Assembly: GCF_014673495.1 (NCBI RefSeq) | Contig: NZ_CP051006.1 | Span: 2,666,001 to 2,730,000, forward strand | Source: Streptomyces griseofuscus | GTDB lineage: Bacteria; Actinomycetota; Actinomycetes; Streptomycetales; Streptomycetaceae | DNA: 64,000 nucleotides | Direction of reading: 5' to 3' | Shown: positions 9,040-18,917 of the stretch, one piece after another | Layout of the letters: each line of letters starts with the position of its first letter | Position numbering within the stretch: the stretch's first letter is position 1 | The notes under the pieces: model-generated | The model's input: only the letters and a program-made list of their open reading frames with translations | Told to the model about the DNA's origin: nothing | Databases searched by the model: none | Made by a program: the position numbers and the translations under genes

Positions 9040-9350
9040 ATTGCCCTTGCCTGTTGGGTTTATTCGCTTTCTTTCCCTTTCCCGTTCGTCATCTCTCTTC
9101 CGGTTGCTCCCGGTTTCGTGCGACAACTCGGGGGGCGGGCCGGGGGCTTCGGCATGCCTTCCGATCCGGTGTGCGCGAGCCGACAGGCGGGCGGGCCTGC
9201 CGAGGGGCGGCTCGTGGTGATTAGGCTGGGAGCGGGCGTGCCGGCAGGACCCGTGGATCGGACTGCCCCTGACCACTACGGACGACTCGAACGACACGAC
9301 ATGGTCGCCCCGCCACGGCATGAGGGTGCTCGACCACACCAGGAGGAACT
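9040..9350. other. 311-bp intergenic region upstream of the ParA-like gene
   Basis: No credible gene is present: small frames here lack codon bias and Shine-Dalgarno sequences. The left third is unusually pyrimidine-rich for this genome (runs of ttctttccctttccc), and the right end carries a textbook AGGAGG eight bases before the GTG at 9351. It presumably holds the promoter of the downstream gene. I saw no strong hairpin that would end transcription from eccE, so read-through is possible. Confidence 0.4.
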
Positions 9351-12300
9351 GTGAGCAGCGATCGGGACGGGATGCGCGGGGGCTGGGGCACACCCGGCGA
9401 TGACCAGCCCGACGCGGAGGCCGTCGAGACCACCGGCGAGTTCACCATCGACTACGCTCCCCCGGCCTGGTACACGCAGAACGCGGGTGCCTCCGGCGGT
9501 TCGATCGGGGGCGCGGGGGGCGTGAGCGGCGCGCAGGGCGGGACCGACGGGGCGCCGGCCTCGGATGTCTCGGGGGCCGCCGGGCCCTCGGGTGCGGCCG
9601 GGCTTCCGCCGTTCTCGTCGTCGGGGGGTACGGGGGTCCCGGGGCCGGATGCCGGAATGATGCCGCCGCCGGTCGGGGCTCAGCCTGTCGGCGCCCCTCC
9701 GGTCGGTGCGCCGCCTGTCGGGTCTCAGCCGGTCGGGTCTCAGCCGGTCGGTACGCCGCCGCAGGGGACGCCGTTCGCTCCGCCGATGCCGCCGCCCGTG
9801 CCGCCTCAGTCGCCGGCGCAGCCCCCGCGGTCGTTCGGTGATTCCGTTCCGATGCCCAGGCTTCCCGACGGGTTCGAGCTCCAGCAGCCGCAGCCGGTCC
9901 AGCCCGTTCAGCCGGAGGCCGTGCCCGCCGCGCCGCCGGCCGTCGAGCCGGAGACCTCCAACGGGGATCTGGAGAGCGGGGCGACCATGCGGTTCTCCGC
10001 CGTCGCCCTGAAGCGTGAGATGGCCGAGATCGCCGAGCGTGCGGCCGCCATGCAGAAGGCCGCCGCCGAGTCCGAGGCGGCGGACCAGGGCAAGGAGGAC
10101 GAGCCCGAGGCAGGGGCCGAGGGCGCGGAGGAAGGTGCCTCCGTTGTCGAGTCCGCGTCCGCGTCCGAGTCCGGGGCGAATGGGGAGCGGGGGGACGGAG
10201 ACCGGGACGCGGGTACGGGCGCCGACAGCGCGGTGACCGGCGACGGTGTCCCGGACTCCGTGGCCACCGCGGACGCCGACTCCGCGCCGGAGGGCTCCGC
10301 CCAGGAAGGGGCCGTATCCGCTCAGGAAGAGGCCACCGTCCCGGAGGCTGCTGCCGAGGACGCCCGGGACGCCGCCCCGCAGACCGCCGTTCCCCAGGAC
10401 GCGGCCCCGCAGGACGCCGTCCACCAAGGCGCGGCTCCGCAGGACCCGGCTCCGCAAGGCCCCGTTCCGCAGAGCGCGGCCCCCCAGGACGCGGCTCCGC
10501 AGAGCGCGGCCCCGCAGGACGCCGTCGCCCAGCCCGCTCCCCCGGTGCCGCAGGACTTCCCGGCCGCCTGGACGCCGCCGCCCGCGCCGCAGCACGGTGT
10601 GCCCCCGCTGCCGCCGTCGTACCAGCCCGCGGCCCCGGCCCCGGCGGCCCAGTGGCCCGCGCAGCAGCCCATGCCGCCGCAGGCGGGACCGCAGCAGCCC
10701 ATGCCCCAGCAGGCCGGGCCTCAGCCGCCCGCGCAGCAGCAGCCGGGTCCGGCGCAGGGGCAGCAGCCGCCGTTCCAGCCGCAGGCACCGCAGCCCGCGC
10801 CCGCGGTCTGGAACCAGCCGAACCACCCCGGTCACCCCGGTCAGCCCCCGCAGCCGAACCACCCCGGCATGCCCACGCCCCCCGCCCAGCCGGGCCCTCA
10901 GGGCGCCCCGCAGCCGAACCAGGCCGGCGGCTACGGCTTCCCGCCGCCCCCGGCGCCCCAGCCCCAACCCCCGGTCCCGGCTCCCAACGCCCCCTCCCCC
11001 ACCCCTGACGGTGGTTACGGCTTCCCCCAGCAGGGCCAGGGCCCGGCCAACCCCCCGGCCCAGCAGGGCGCCTACGGCTTCCCGCAGCCCAACAACCCCC
11101 CGCAGCAGGGCGGTTACGGCTTCCCGCAGCAAGGCCAGCAGCCGCAGGCACAGCCCGACGCCCCCCAGCCCCCCGCCGACCCCCGCGCCGGAGCCGCCTG
11201 GCCGCAGGCGATCCAGCACGATCAGCGGCAGCCGACCAACCCCGGTGCCGCGCCGCTGGGTTACACCGCGGCCGTGGAGCTGTCCTCGGACCGGCTGCTG
11301 AACAACCGTCGGCAGAAGGCGAAGAGCGGGCGGCCCGCCGCGGCCGGGTCCCGGTTCAAGCTGGGCGGCAAGAAGGAAGAGGCCGAGCGGCAGCGCAAGC
11401 TGGAGCTGATCCGTACGCCGGTGCTGTCCTGCTACCGGATCGCGGTCATCAGCCTCAAGGGTGGCGTGGGCAAGACCACCACGACCACCGCGCTGGGCTC
11501 CACCCTCGCCACCGAGCGGCAGGACAAGATCCTCGCCATCGACGCCAACCCGGACGCCGGCACCCTCGGCCGACGGGTGCGCCGGGAGACCGGGGCCACC
11601 ATCCGCGACCTGGTCCAGGCGATCCCGTACCTGAACTCGTACATGGACATCCGCCGGTTCACCTCGCAGGCGCCCTCCGGTCTGGAGATCATCGCCAATG
11701 ACGTGGACCCGGCCGTCTCGACCACGTTCAACGACGAGGACTACCGGCGCGCGATCGATGTGCTCGGCCGTCAGTACCCGATCATCCTCACCGACTCCGG
11801 CACCGGTCTGCTGTACAGCGCCATGCGCGGGGTGCTCGACCTCGCCGACCAGCTGATCATCATCTCCACGCCGTCCGTGGACGGTGCCTCCAGCGCCAGT
11901 ACGACGTTGGACTGGCTGGCCGCGCACGGGTACTCCGACCTGGTCTCCCGCTCGCTGACCGTGATCTCCGGGGTCCGCGAGACCGGCAAGATGATCAAGG
12001 TCGAGGACATCGTGTCGCACTTCGAGACCCGCACCCGCGGGGTCGTCGTCGTGCCCTTCGACGAGCATCTGTCCGCCGGTGCCGAGGTGGACCTCGACAT
12101 GATGCGGCCGCGCACCCGCGAGGCGTACTTCAACCTCGCCGCGATGATCGCCGAGGACTTCGTGCGCCACCAGCAGGCGCACGGGCTGTGGACCAGCGAC
12201 GGCAACCCGCCGCCGGTGGCCGCCCCGCCGTTGCCGGGCCCGCAGCAGCTGCCGGGCCAGGGCCAGCCCTATCCGCAGGCCCCGGGCCAGCAGTACCCGC

Positions 12301-12512
12301 AGGGGCCGGGGCAGCCGTACCCGCAGGGGCCGGGGCAGCCGTACCCGCAGGGGCCGGGGCAGCCGTACCCCGGGCAGCCCGCGCCCGGCCAGCCCTACCC
12401 GCCCCAGCAGCAACCGCAGCCGCAGCCGGGCCAGCAGCCCTACCCCCCGCAGCCGGGGCAGCCGTACCCCGGCCAGCCCTACCCGCAGGGGCAGCCCCCG
12501 CAGCAGCCGTGA
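9351..12512 (+). CDS. Pro/Gln-rich ParA/MinD-like ATPase of the ESX locus
   Basis: 1053 aa from GTG 9351 with AGGAGG upstream. Residues 1 to about 640 are disordered: Gly/Val/Pro repeats ([17 protein letters not shown]), an acidic Ala/Glu section, PQDAAPQ repeats, then [13 protein letters not shown] repeats. The C-terminal half is a ParA/MinD-type P-loop ATPase with the deviant Walker A motif KGGVGKTT (Lys703, Lys708), the Walker A-prime segment [13 protein letters not shown] and a switch region containing [10 protein letters not shown] proline-rich tail follows, including three exact YPQGPGQP repeats. It resembles the SCO5717-type protein I recall beside Streptomyces ESX genes and the actinobacterial EspI-like architecture (disordered Pro-rich head plus P-loop domain). 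Likely role: energy or positioning factor for secretion; this is inference. Confidence 0.85.
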   Translation: MSSDRDGMRGGWGTPGDDQPDAEAVETTGEFTIDYAPPAWYTQNAGASGGSIGGAGGVSGAQGGTDGAPASDVSGAAGPSGAAGLPPFSSSGGTGVPGPDAGMMPPPVGAQPVGAPPVGAPPVGSQPVGSQPVGTPPQGTPFAPPMPPPVPPQSPAQPPRSFGDSVPMPRLPDGFELQQPQPVQPVQPEAVPAAPPAVEPETSNGDLESGATMRFSAVALKREMAEIAERAAAMQKAAAESEAADQGKEDEPEAGAEGAEEGASVVESASASESGANGERGDGDRDAGTGADSAVTGDGVPDSVATADADSAPEGSAQEGAVSAQEEATVPEAAAEDARDAAPQTAVPQDAAPQDAVHQGAAPQDPAPQGPVPQSAAPQDAAPQSAAPQDAVAQPAPPVPQDFPAAWTPPPAPQHGVPPLPPSYQPAAPAPAAQWPAQQPMPPQAGPQQPMPQQAGPQPPAQQQPGPAQGQQPPFQPQAPQPAPAVWNQPNHPGHPGQPPQPNHPGMPTPPAQPGPQGAPQPNQAGGYGFPPPPAPQPQPPVPAPNAPSPTPDGGYGFPQQGQGPANPPAQQGAYGFPQPNNPPQQGGYGFPQQGQQPQAQPDAPQPPADPRAGAAWPQAIQHDQRQPTNPGAAPLGYTAAVELSSDRLLNNRRQKAKSGRPAAAGSRFKLGGKKEEAERQRKLELIRTPVLSCYRIAVISLKGGVGKTTTTTALGSTLATERQDKILAIDANPDAGTLGRRVRRETGATIRDLVQAIPYLNSYMDIRRFTSQAPSGLEIIANDVDPAVSTTFNDEDYRRAIDVLGRQYPIILTDSGTGLLYSAMRGVLDLADQLIIISTPSVDGASSASTTLDWLAAHGYSDLVSRSLTVISGVRETGKMIKVEDIVSHFETRTRGVVVVPFDEHLSAGAEVDLDMMRPRTREAYFNLAAMIAEDFVRHQQAHGLWTSDGNPPPVAAPPLPGPQQLPGQGQPYPQAPGQQYPQGPGQPYPQGPGQPYPQGPGQPYPGQPAPGQPYPPQQQPQPQPGQQPYPPQPGQPYPGQPYPQGQPPQQP
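12294..12365 (+). repeat. Three exact tandem copies of a 24-bp repeat (YPQGPGQP)
   Basis: Three identical 24-bp units (12294-12317, 12318-12341, 12342-12365) each encode YPQGPGQP in the tail of the ParA-like protein. Degenerate copies flank them on both sides. Exact nucleotide identity, including wobble positions, points to recent slippage or duplication rather than selection on protein alone, so copy number may vary among strains. Confidence 0.9.
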
Positions 12513-12530
12513 CCCCGCTCACGGAATGAC

Positions 12531-12569
12531 GAAAGGGCGGCCGGTGCTCCACGCACCGGCCGCCCTTTC
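12531..12569. terminator. Strong bidirectional hairpin terminator
   Basis: Perfect 17-bp inverted repeat (arms 12531-12547 and 12553-12569) with a 5-base loop. The arms begin with gaaa and end with tttc, giving a short T-rich tract on both strands. It lies 18 bases after the stop of the plus-strand ATPase gene and 32 bases before the end of the convergent ribF gene, the expected place for a shared terminator. Confidence 0.9.
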
Positions 12570-12601
12570 CTTGTCGTCACGCAGAAAGCCCGAGGCAGGG
12601 A

Positions 12602-13549
12602 CTACTTCTCCGCCGCCACGATCTCCTTGCACCGCTTCACATCCGCCGCCATCTGCTCCAGCAGCGCTTCCAGCGAGTCGAACTTCGCCTGGCCGCGGAC
12701 GTAGGCGAGGAAGTCGACGGCGACATGCAGGCCGTACAGATCGAGGCCGACGCGGTCGATGGCGTACGCCTCCACCGTGCGCTCGGTGCCGTCGAACTGA
12801 GGGTTCGTGCCCACCGAGATCGCGGCCGGCATGATCTCGCCCTGCGCGTGCAGGTAGCCGGCGTACACACCGTCCGCGGGGATGGCGGTGTGCGGCAGCG
12901 TCTCGACGTTCGCGGTGGGGAAGCCCAGCTCGCGGCCGCGCTGGGCGCCGCGCACCACCACGCCCTCCACCCGGTGCGGGCGGCCCAGGATCTCGCGGGC
13001 GCCCTCGACATCGCCCTCGGCGACCAGGCGCCGGGTCAGGGTAGAGGAGAACGGCAGGCCGCCGCCCGCCGCGCCGGACACGTACAGGTCGATGACCTCG
13101 ACCTCGAAGTCGTAGACCTTGCCCTGTTCGGCGAGGAACTCGACATTGCCGGCCGCCTTGTGGCCGAAGCGGAAGTTCGGGCCCTCCACGACCGCCTTGG
13201 CGTGCAGCTTGTCCACCAGGACCTTCACCACGAAGTCGGCGGGCGACAGCTTGGAGAACTCGCTGGTGAAGGGGAGGATCAGCACCGCGTCGACGCCCAG
13301 TTCGGCCATCAGCTCGCAGCGGCGGTGGTGCGGGGCGAGCAGCGGCGGGTGGCTGCCGGGGCGCACGACCTCGCTGGGGTGCGGGTCGAAGGTGACGACG
13401 ACGGCCGGGACGCCCAGCTCGCGGGCGCGGTCGACGGCGTGCTTGATGATCAGCTGGTGGCCTCGGTGGACACCGTCGTAGGAACCGATGGTGACGACGC
13501 TGCGCCCCCAGTCCTCGGGGATGTCCTCCAAGCCACGCCAGCGCTGCAC
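12602..13549 (-). CDS. ribF: Bifunctional riboflavin kinase / FAD synthetase
   Basis: Converts riboflavin to FMN (kinase) and FMN to FAD (adenylyltransferase) in the cytosol. The 315-aa product has the nucleotidyltransferase signature GSYDGVHRGH at 22-31 in an N-terminal Rossmann domain, TFDPHPSEV next to it, the transferase-type segment SSTLTRRLVAEGDV, and the C-terminal riboflavin kinase domain with GFPTANV. Length matches the bacterial bifunctional enzyme. The start is GTG 13549 with GAGCGG upstream. It ends facing the shared terminator at 12531-12569. Position between the ESX locus and truB agrees with conserved Streptomyces order. Confidence 0.96.
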   Translation of the reverse strand: MQRWRGLEDIPEDWGRSVVTIGSYDGVHRGHQLIIKHAVDRARELGVPAVVVTFDPHPSEVVRPGSHPPLLAPHHRRCELMAELGVDAVLILPFTSEFSKLSPADFVVKVLVDKLHAKAVVEGPNFRFGHKAAGNVEFLAEQGKVYDFEVEVIDLYVSGAAGGGLPFSSTLTRRLVAEGDVEGAREILGRPHRVEGVVVRGAQRGRELGFPTANVETLPHTAIPADGVYAGYLHAQGEIMPAAISVGTNPQFDGTERTVEAYAIDRVGLDLYGLHVAVDFLAYVRGQAKFDSLEALLEQMAADVKRCKEIVAAEK

Positions 13550-13690
13550 TGTGACCGCTCCTCGAACCCGTGTCCGTGTCTACCTTGACGATTGTGCAGG
13601 TCTAAGGGTGCCATGCCGGGTGCCCGGCGCCCGCATCGGTAGGGGCGCTGTGACCGGGCGCACGTTCACCGTGGCAGCTCAGGGGCGGTG

Positions 13691-16600
13691 TCAGGCCGGT
13701 ACCCGCGCGCCCCCGAGATTCTCCAGGGTGCGGCGGGTGCCGGGGCCTACCACGGCGGCCCACTCGTCCGGGGTGCCGGCGAGCCAGCGGGTCATCCGGG
13801 TGGCGAACCCGGGGACATGCCGGCCGAGGTCGACCAGGGCGCGGTCGAAGCGGGTGGCGCCCTCGGGGGTGCGGCCCAGGAGCAGTCCGGTGCGGTGCAC
13901 GAGGGCGCGGACGTCGTCCGCAGGACCGGTCTCGGAGGCCGCCGCGTGCAGAACGGCGACCAGCACGGAGGGTTCCTGTTCGCGGGCGAGCAGGAAGTCC
14001 AGGAGTTCGGCGCGCGGCGTACCCGAGGCACCGCTGTCGAAGGTACGACCACCGGAGGTACGGCTGTCGGAAGCACGACTGCCGGAAGTACGGCTGTCGG
14101 AGGCGGCGAGGACGGTGGCCAGCGCGGCCCGCAGCGGCTCGGGGCCGTCCCGGAGCAGGCCGGTGACCAGGGGGAACAGGGTCGGGCGGGCGGCGGGGCC
14201 GTGATCCAGGCGGCGGTCGACGGCCGCGGCGATGCGCCCGGCGGTCTCCGGGTGCGGGCGCGCCGCTTCCCGCAGCAGGGTCGCGGCGGCGCGGGCGAGG
14301 GCCGGGGTGGTGGCATCGGCGAGAAGGCGGCGCAGGCAGTCGGCCGCCTCCCGGTGCGGGCCGCGCAACCGGGTCCGGAAGGCGTCGAGGACCGGGTCCG
14401 GATGACTGGCCAGGGCGGGCAGCAGGGCGGTCGCGGGGACGAGCGGGTCGCCGTCGACGAAGTGGCGCAGCGCCTCGGCCAGGTGCCGTTCGCGGGTGCC
14501 GGGGGCGCCGGCCAGCAGGGCGTGGGCGCCGCCGTGCAGGGCGTGCTCGGCGGGGCGGGCGAGCACGGCGGTCGCGGCGCGGCACAGCAGCTCGCGGTCC
14601 GCGGCCGTCCGCAGATGCGGGGCGGCGCGCAGCGCGAGCGCCATGGCGGCCGGACGCCGGGCGGTGCGCCGCTCGTCGTGCGCCCAGCGGTGCACGGCCC
14701 GGCACAGCGCCGACGGCTCCTCCTCGGCCAGCACGGTGAGCAGTTCCTCCGCGTGCCGGTGGCCGCTCTCGGCCAGCGCCTCCGTGAGCGCGTCCAGCGC
14801 GCCCTGCCGATGGGTGTGCAGCAGGGCCTGCGCCGCGGTCGCCACGGTGGCGTGCGGGGCCGCGGGCAACGGCCTCTCGTCCTCGAACCACCGTGTCAGA
14901 CAGGGCTGTACGGCATCGGGTGCGGCGGCCAGCAGCCGGGCCACGGCATCGAGGTACCGCTCGCCCGGCGCGCCCGCGGCGGGATCGGCGAGGACGAGCC
15001 GGCGCAGCAGGTCCAGTCGTTCGGCGGCGGTCACGGGCAGGCCGGTCCAGAAGGCGGGCCCGAACTCCCGGGGCACCGGCCGCATATCGCGCCGCCAGGT
15101 CACGACGCGCTCGGCGAGCAGCCGCAGCACCTCCGTGTACGGCGTCGCGTCCGGCACCTGCCCCAGGGTCCCGGCGAGCAGCCGGGCGGCCCACCAGGAG
15201 CCGGTGTCCAGATCCAGGGCGTCCACCAACTCACGTAGCTGGAAGGCGAGTTGGCGGGAGCCTTGGCGGCGGCCGAGGTGCAGCAGGGCCTGTACGACGG
15301 GTCCGACGCGATGGCGCGGCACCGGTGCTCCGCCCTCCTCCGCCCTGGGGTCGCGGGCGCGGTGCACCAGGGTGTGCACGGCCTCGTCCAGGTCGAGGTG
15401 CAGGCCCTGGAGCCAGTCGGCCAGTTCCTCGTGGGCGAAGCGGTAGCCGCCCCCGGCCGGCACGAGCAGGCCCTCGGCGAGCACGGCGGAGGCCCAGCCG
15501 GTGCCGCCGCCGAGCCGCTCCGGGGCCGGACCCCACGGGAACACCGCCTCGAAGGCCGCCCGGTCCAGCTCCCCCTGCGCCGCACCGAGGCCGCGCCGGG
15601 CGGCCTCGTGCACCTGCCCGGCGACCCGCGCCGCGAGCCGTCGTACGGCGGTGCCGCGCAGCCCCCGCTCGGCGGCGAGCCGTACCGCGATGCGCAGGCA
15701 CATCAGGTCGAGGTGGGCCGCGAACACCTGGTGCCGGTCGACCGGGCCATCGAAGCGGGCCCCGCGCAGTACGGCCCACACCTCGGACAGCAGCCGCAGG
15801 GTGAGCGGATGCCGGGCGTCCCGCGCGGCGAGCAGCCCCTCGGGGATCCCGTAACGCGCCCGCGACTTCTCTGCCTCCTCGGGGCCGAGGTCGCCAAGTT
15901 CCGCTGTCTGTACGAGGGTTGGGATGAAACCCGCCTGCTCCCAGTGCTCCTCCCGGCAGGCCACCACCAGGCGGGCGCCGGTCTCCCGGAGCCAGGCGAC
16001 GGTGCCCTCGGTCCACTCGGGGAGCCGGTGGGCCAGGGCGGGGGGCATCTCCTCGGGGCTGTCGAGGAGGAGCAGAAGGGGGCGGCCCGCGCGGGCGGCG
16101 AGATGCTCCGGGGAGAGATCGCCGAGGTCGCGGAGGTCGGCATGGCGGGCGGCGGCGACGATACGGGCGGCCCGCTCCAGGGCGCGGCGCGCCGCGTCGG
16201 CCACCGAGCCGTCGCCCTCCTCCAGATCGGCGCCGCGCAGCCACAGCGTGGGCTCCGCGCGGCGGGCGGCGAGCGCCGCGAGTTCCGTCGTACGACCGCT
16301 GCCCGGTGCGCCGACCAGGCCGAGCACGCACCGGTCGCCGTCCGCGAAGCCGTCCAACTCCGCTGCCACAGCATGGCGTTCGACCGGCTGCACAAGAGCC
16401 CTCGGCGGTCCGTCCTGGCCCACCGAGGTGGCGGTCAGCTCCAGGACGCCCGCGAGGTTGAGGTCGGCGCCGTACGCGGGCACGGTGGCCGCGTTACGGG
16501 CCACCAGCTCGGCGAGGGGGCCGGCGGCGGCGCGGGGCGGCACCGCGAAGCCGGCGTCGCGGTGCGGGGCGTGCAGCACGGTCCCGAGGACGCCGAGGAC

Positions 16601-17254
16601 AGCGCCCGTACGCGCGTCCACCACCGGTCCCCCGGCCGCCCCGCCCCCGGGGCGCAGCGCGTCCCGGCCGGTCGTTCCGATGGCCAGCTCCAGCGCGTCG
16701 CCGATCAGATGGCGGCCGTACGACACCTCGGCGGCGGCCAGCACCCGCGCCTCGCGCCAGCAGCCGGCGGCGACCCGGACGTAGGTACCGGCCGTGACGC
16801 TCCCGCGGCAGCTCAGCGGCAGCGGGGGCACGTCCAGGCCCTCGGCGCGCACCAGGGCCAGGTTCCGGGCGGGCAGCGCGGTCACGTCCTCGGCGGCGAC
16901 CACCAGGGTGCGGTCCCCGGCGCGCAGCACCAGCCGGTCGAGACCGTCGACGGCCTCGTGGCTGGTGAGGAGGGTGCCCTGGTGGTCGGCGAGGAAGCCG
17001 ATGCCACGGGGGCGGCCGGCGGGGTCCTGGATGTGGACCAGGGGGTCGGTGGTGCGGGTGTCCGCGAGGGGACCGGGGTCCGTGCGGCGGATGCCGAGAG
17101 CGGCGTCCGTGTGCGGGCGGGGGGTCGTGAGCACCCGCGCGCCGCGCGCCCCGTCCGTGCGCGCGGGTGTCGATCCCGCCGCGTCCGCCATGTCACCCGT
17201 GCCGTGCGCCGTGGCCCCGCGGGCGCTGCCGGTTCGCGGGTCTCCTGCCGTCAT
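13691..17254 (-). CDS. Degenerate trypsin-like domain / P-loop NTPase / helical-repeat protein
   Basis: 1187 aa. Residues about 72-240 have the pattern of a trypsin-like (HtrA-type) protease domain, but all three catalytic positions look altered: the His site reads LTSHEAVDG with Glu100 at the normal His column and His99 beside it; the Asp site reads ARNLALV (Asn131); the Ser site reads GGGAAGGPVV (Ala207 in place of Ser). A P-loop domain follows with GAPGSGRTT (315-323), where Arg321 replaces the usual Walker A Lys, and a Walker B LLLLLD398. From about 600 the protein is Ala/Leu/Arg-rich alpha-helical with HEAT-like periodicity. The STAND-like plan (sensor or effector head, NTPase, repeats) resembles bacterial innate-immunity NTPases, but it sits in a conserved core position. 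Function unknown. Confidence 0.8.
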   Translation of the reverse strand: MTAGDPRTGSARGATAHGTGDMADAAGSTPARTDGARGARVLTTPRPHTDAALGIRRTDPGPLADTRTTDPLVHIQDPAGRPRGIGFLADHQGTLLTSHEAVDGLDRLVLRAGDRTLVVAAEDVTALPARNLALVRAEGLDVPPLPLSCRGSVTAGTYVRVAAGCWREARVLAAAEVSYGRHLIGDALELAIGTTGRDALRPGGGAAGGPVVDARTGAVLGVLGTVLHAPHRDAGFAVPPRAAAGPLAELVARNAATVPAYGADLNLAGVLELTATSVGQDGPPRALVQPVERHAVAAELDGFADGDRCVLGLVGAPGSGRTTELAALAARRAEPTLWLRGADLEEGDGSVADAARRALERAARIVAAARHADLRDLGDLSPEHLAARAGRPLLLLLDSPEEMPPALAHRLPEWTEGTVAWLRETGARLVVACREEHWEQAGFIPTLVQTAELGDLGPEEAEKSRARYGIPEGLLAARDARHPLTLRLLSEVWAVLRGARFDGPVDRHQVFAAHLDLMCLRIAVRLAAERGLRGTAVRRLAARVAGQVHEAARRGLGAAQGELDRAAFEAVFPWGPAPERLGGGTGWASAVLAEGLLVPAGGGYRFAHEELADWLQGLHLDLDEAVHTLVHRARDPRAEEGGAPVPRHRVGPVVQALLHLGRRQGSRQLAFQLRELVDALDLDTGSWWAARLLAGTLGQVPDATPYTEVLRLLAERVVTWRRDMRPVPREFGPAFWTGLPVTAAERLDLLRRLVLADPAAGAPGERYLDAVARLLAAAPDAVQPCLTRWFEDERPLPAAPHATVATAAQALLHTHRQGALDALTEALAESGHRHAEELLTVLAEEEPSALCRAVHRWAHDERRTARRPAAMALALRAAPHLRTAADRELLCRAATAVLARPAEHALHGGAHALLAGAPGTRERHLAEALRHFVDGDPLVPATALLPALASHPDPVLDAFRTRLRGPHREAADCLRRLLADATTPALARAAATLLREAARPHPETAGRIAAAVDRRLDHGPAARPTLFPLVTGLLRDGPEPLRAALATVLAASDSRTSGSRASDSRTSGGRTFDSGASGTPRAELLDFLLAREQEPSVLVAVLHAAASETGPADDVRALVHRTGLLLGRTPEGATRFDRALVDLGRHVPGFATRMTRWLAGTPDEWAAVVGPGTRRTLENLGGARVPA

Positions 17255-17434
17255 CGTCTTGCCTTCCCGCCCTTGCCCGTGCCTGTGGCGACGGTAGGCG
17301 GGTGATGATCGGCGGGGCGGCGTGCTCGCGGAACGCGCCCCCTTCCGCTCCCCCGGTTCACTCCGAGCGCCTGCCCGGACGGGTGAATTGGCGGGGGCGG
17401 TTGGACAGTCCTAGGGGTGGGGGAAGTGGGGGGA

Positions 17435-17483
17435 CCGTGGAGCGGCGGCTGGGGCACACCCCGTGCCGGCCGCCGCTCCACGG
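17435..17483 (-). terminator. Hairpin downstream of truB
   Basis: Perfect 15-bp inverted repeat (17435-17449 and 17469-17483) with a 19-base loop, 13 bases after the truB stop in its direction of transcription. No T-run follows, as is common for actinobacterial terminators. Confidence 0.7.
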
Positions 17484-17496
17484 CGAAAGCCCTCGC

Positions 17497-18402
17497 TCAG
17501 GCGAAGACGGCCAGGCTCTTGGCCTTGCCCTTGTGCAGTTCGACGAGCGCCAGGAAACGGCCCTCGGGGTCGAACACGGCGACGGGACCGGCGTCCGCGT
17601 ACTCGTCGGGCATCTCCAGGCGGACCCCGTTCAGCAGCAGCCTGGCGCGCTTGGCGTCCACCCCCCAGCGCGGGAAGGCGGCCTCGGCGGCCTCGGCGAT
17701 CGGCATCACGGTCAGCTCCTCCTGGAGCTGGTCCAGCGTCTTCGCCGAGTCGAGCTTGTACGGCCCGACGCGCGTACGGCGCAGTGCGGTGAGGTGCCCG
17801 CCTACGCCCAGGTCGGCGCCCAGGTCGCGGGCGAGCGCGCGGATGTAGGTGCCGGAGGAGCAGACGACGGAGACGACCAGGTCCAGGACCAGGGTGCCGT
17901 CCTCGGCGACGGCGTCGCGGACGTCGTACACCGTGAAGGAGGAGACGGTCACCGGGCGCGCCGGGATCTCGAACTCCTCGCCCTCGCGGGCCCGCTTGTA
18001 GGACCGTACGCCGTCGATCTTGATGGCGCTGACCTTGGACGGGACCTGCATGATGGCGCCGGACAGCTTGGCGATACCGGCGTCGATGGCCTCCCGGGTC
18101 ACCTTGGAGGCGTCGGTGGACGAGGTGATCTCGCCCTCGGCGTCGTCGGTGAGGGTGTTCTGGCCCAGCCGTACGGTGCCCAGGTACTCCTTCTCGGTCA
18201 GCGCGAGGTGACCGAGGAGCTTGGTGGCGCGCTCGACACCGAGGACCAGCACGCCGGTCGCCATCGGGTCGAGGGTGCCGGCGTGGCCGACGCGGCGGGT
18301 CCGGGCGATCCCGCGCATCTTGGCGACCACGTCGTGCGAAGTGAAGCCCGACGGCTTGTCGACGATGACAAGGCCGTCGGGCGTGGTGTGCTTCTGCGTC
18401 AT
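17497..18402 (-). CDS. truB: tRNA pseudouridine(55) synthase TruB
   Basis: Isomerises U55 to pseudouridine in the T-loop of most tRNAs. The 301-aa product carries the TruB motif GHAGTLDPMATGVL with catalytic Asp45, the KPSGFTSHDVV start region, the conserved KEYLGTVRLG and the SSGTYIRALARDLG motif, followed by the short C-terminal domain typical of actinobacterial TruB. Its ATG overlaps the rbfA stop by four bases (ATGA), so translation is coupled. It ends at the hairpin 17435-17483. Confidence 0.97.
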   Translation of the reverse strand: MTQKHTTPDGLVIVDKPSGFTSHDVVAKMRGIARTRRVGHAGTLDPMATGVLVLGVERATKLLGHLALTEKEYLGTVRLGQNTLTDDAEGEITSSTDASKVTREAIDAGIAKLSGAIMQVPSKVSAIKIDGVRSYKRAREGEEFEIPARPVTVSSFTVYDVRDAVAEDGTLVLDLVVSVVCSSGTYIRALARDLGADLGVGGHLTALRRTRVGPYKLDSAKTLDQLQEELTVMPIAEAAEAAFPRWGVDAKRARLLLNGVRLEMPDEYADAGPVAVFDPEGRFLALVELHKGKAKSLAVFA

Positions 18403-18851
18403 TCCGCGGCGTCGCCGTCCGTCTCGTCGTCCGCCGGCTTGCGGTACGGGTCCGCGCCGCCGGCGTAGGTGGCGCCCGAGGAGGTCTCGCGCACCTTGGC
18501 GTCGGACTGCCGGGCCTTGTCGAGGAGGTCCTCGATGGTCCGGGCGGTGTCCGGCAGGGCGTCCGCGACGAAGGTGAGGGTCGGGGTGAACTTCACCCCG
18601 GCCGCGCGTCCGACCTCGGAGCGCAGGATGCCCTTGGCGCTCTCCAGGCCCGCCGCGGCGGCCGTCCGCTCCTCTTCGTCCCCGTACACCGTGTAGAAGA
18701 CGGTCGCCTCCCGCAGGTCACCCGTCACGCGGGTGTCCGTGATGGTGACGTGCGAGCCGAGCCGCGGGTCCTTGATCCCGCGCTGCAGCTTCTGGGCAAC
18801 CACCTCTCGGATGAGGTCCGCCAGCCTTTTCGCCCGCGCGTTGTCGGCCAC
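18399..18851 (-). CDS. rbfA: 30S ribosome-binding factor A
   Basis: Small KH-like protein needed for late 16S rRNA 5'-end maturation and cold adaptation. The 150-aa product starts MADNARAKRLADLIREVVAQ and contains the conserved KDPRLG, the beta segment VTITDTRVTGDL and the FTPTLTFVAD strand, followed by an acidic, disordered C-terminal tail usual in streptomycetes. The start is GTG 18851 with GGGAG upstream. It lies between the DUF503 gene and truB in the classic infB-rbfA-truB order. Confidence 0.96.
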   Translation of the reverse strand: MADNARAKRLADLIREVVAQKLQRGIKDPRLGSHVTITDTRVTGDLREATVFYTVYGDEEERTAAAAGLESAKGILRSEVGRAAGVKFTPTLTFVADALPDTARTIEDLLDKARQSDAKVRETSSGATYAGGADPYRKPADDETDGDAAE

Positions 18852-18917
18852 TGGTCCAGCTCCCGTTCTTTCCTGATTCCTTGGTCTTTGTCCGTGGTCT
18901 TTGTTCCACGGTCCGTG

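Noticed and set aside
9276..12413. Very long open frame on the minus strand opposite the ParA-like gene
   Set aside because: GC-rich antisense shadow; Gly/Arg/Leu repeats mirror the Pro/Gln repeats of the real gene and there is no start signal.
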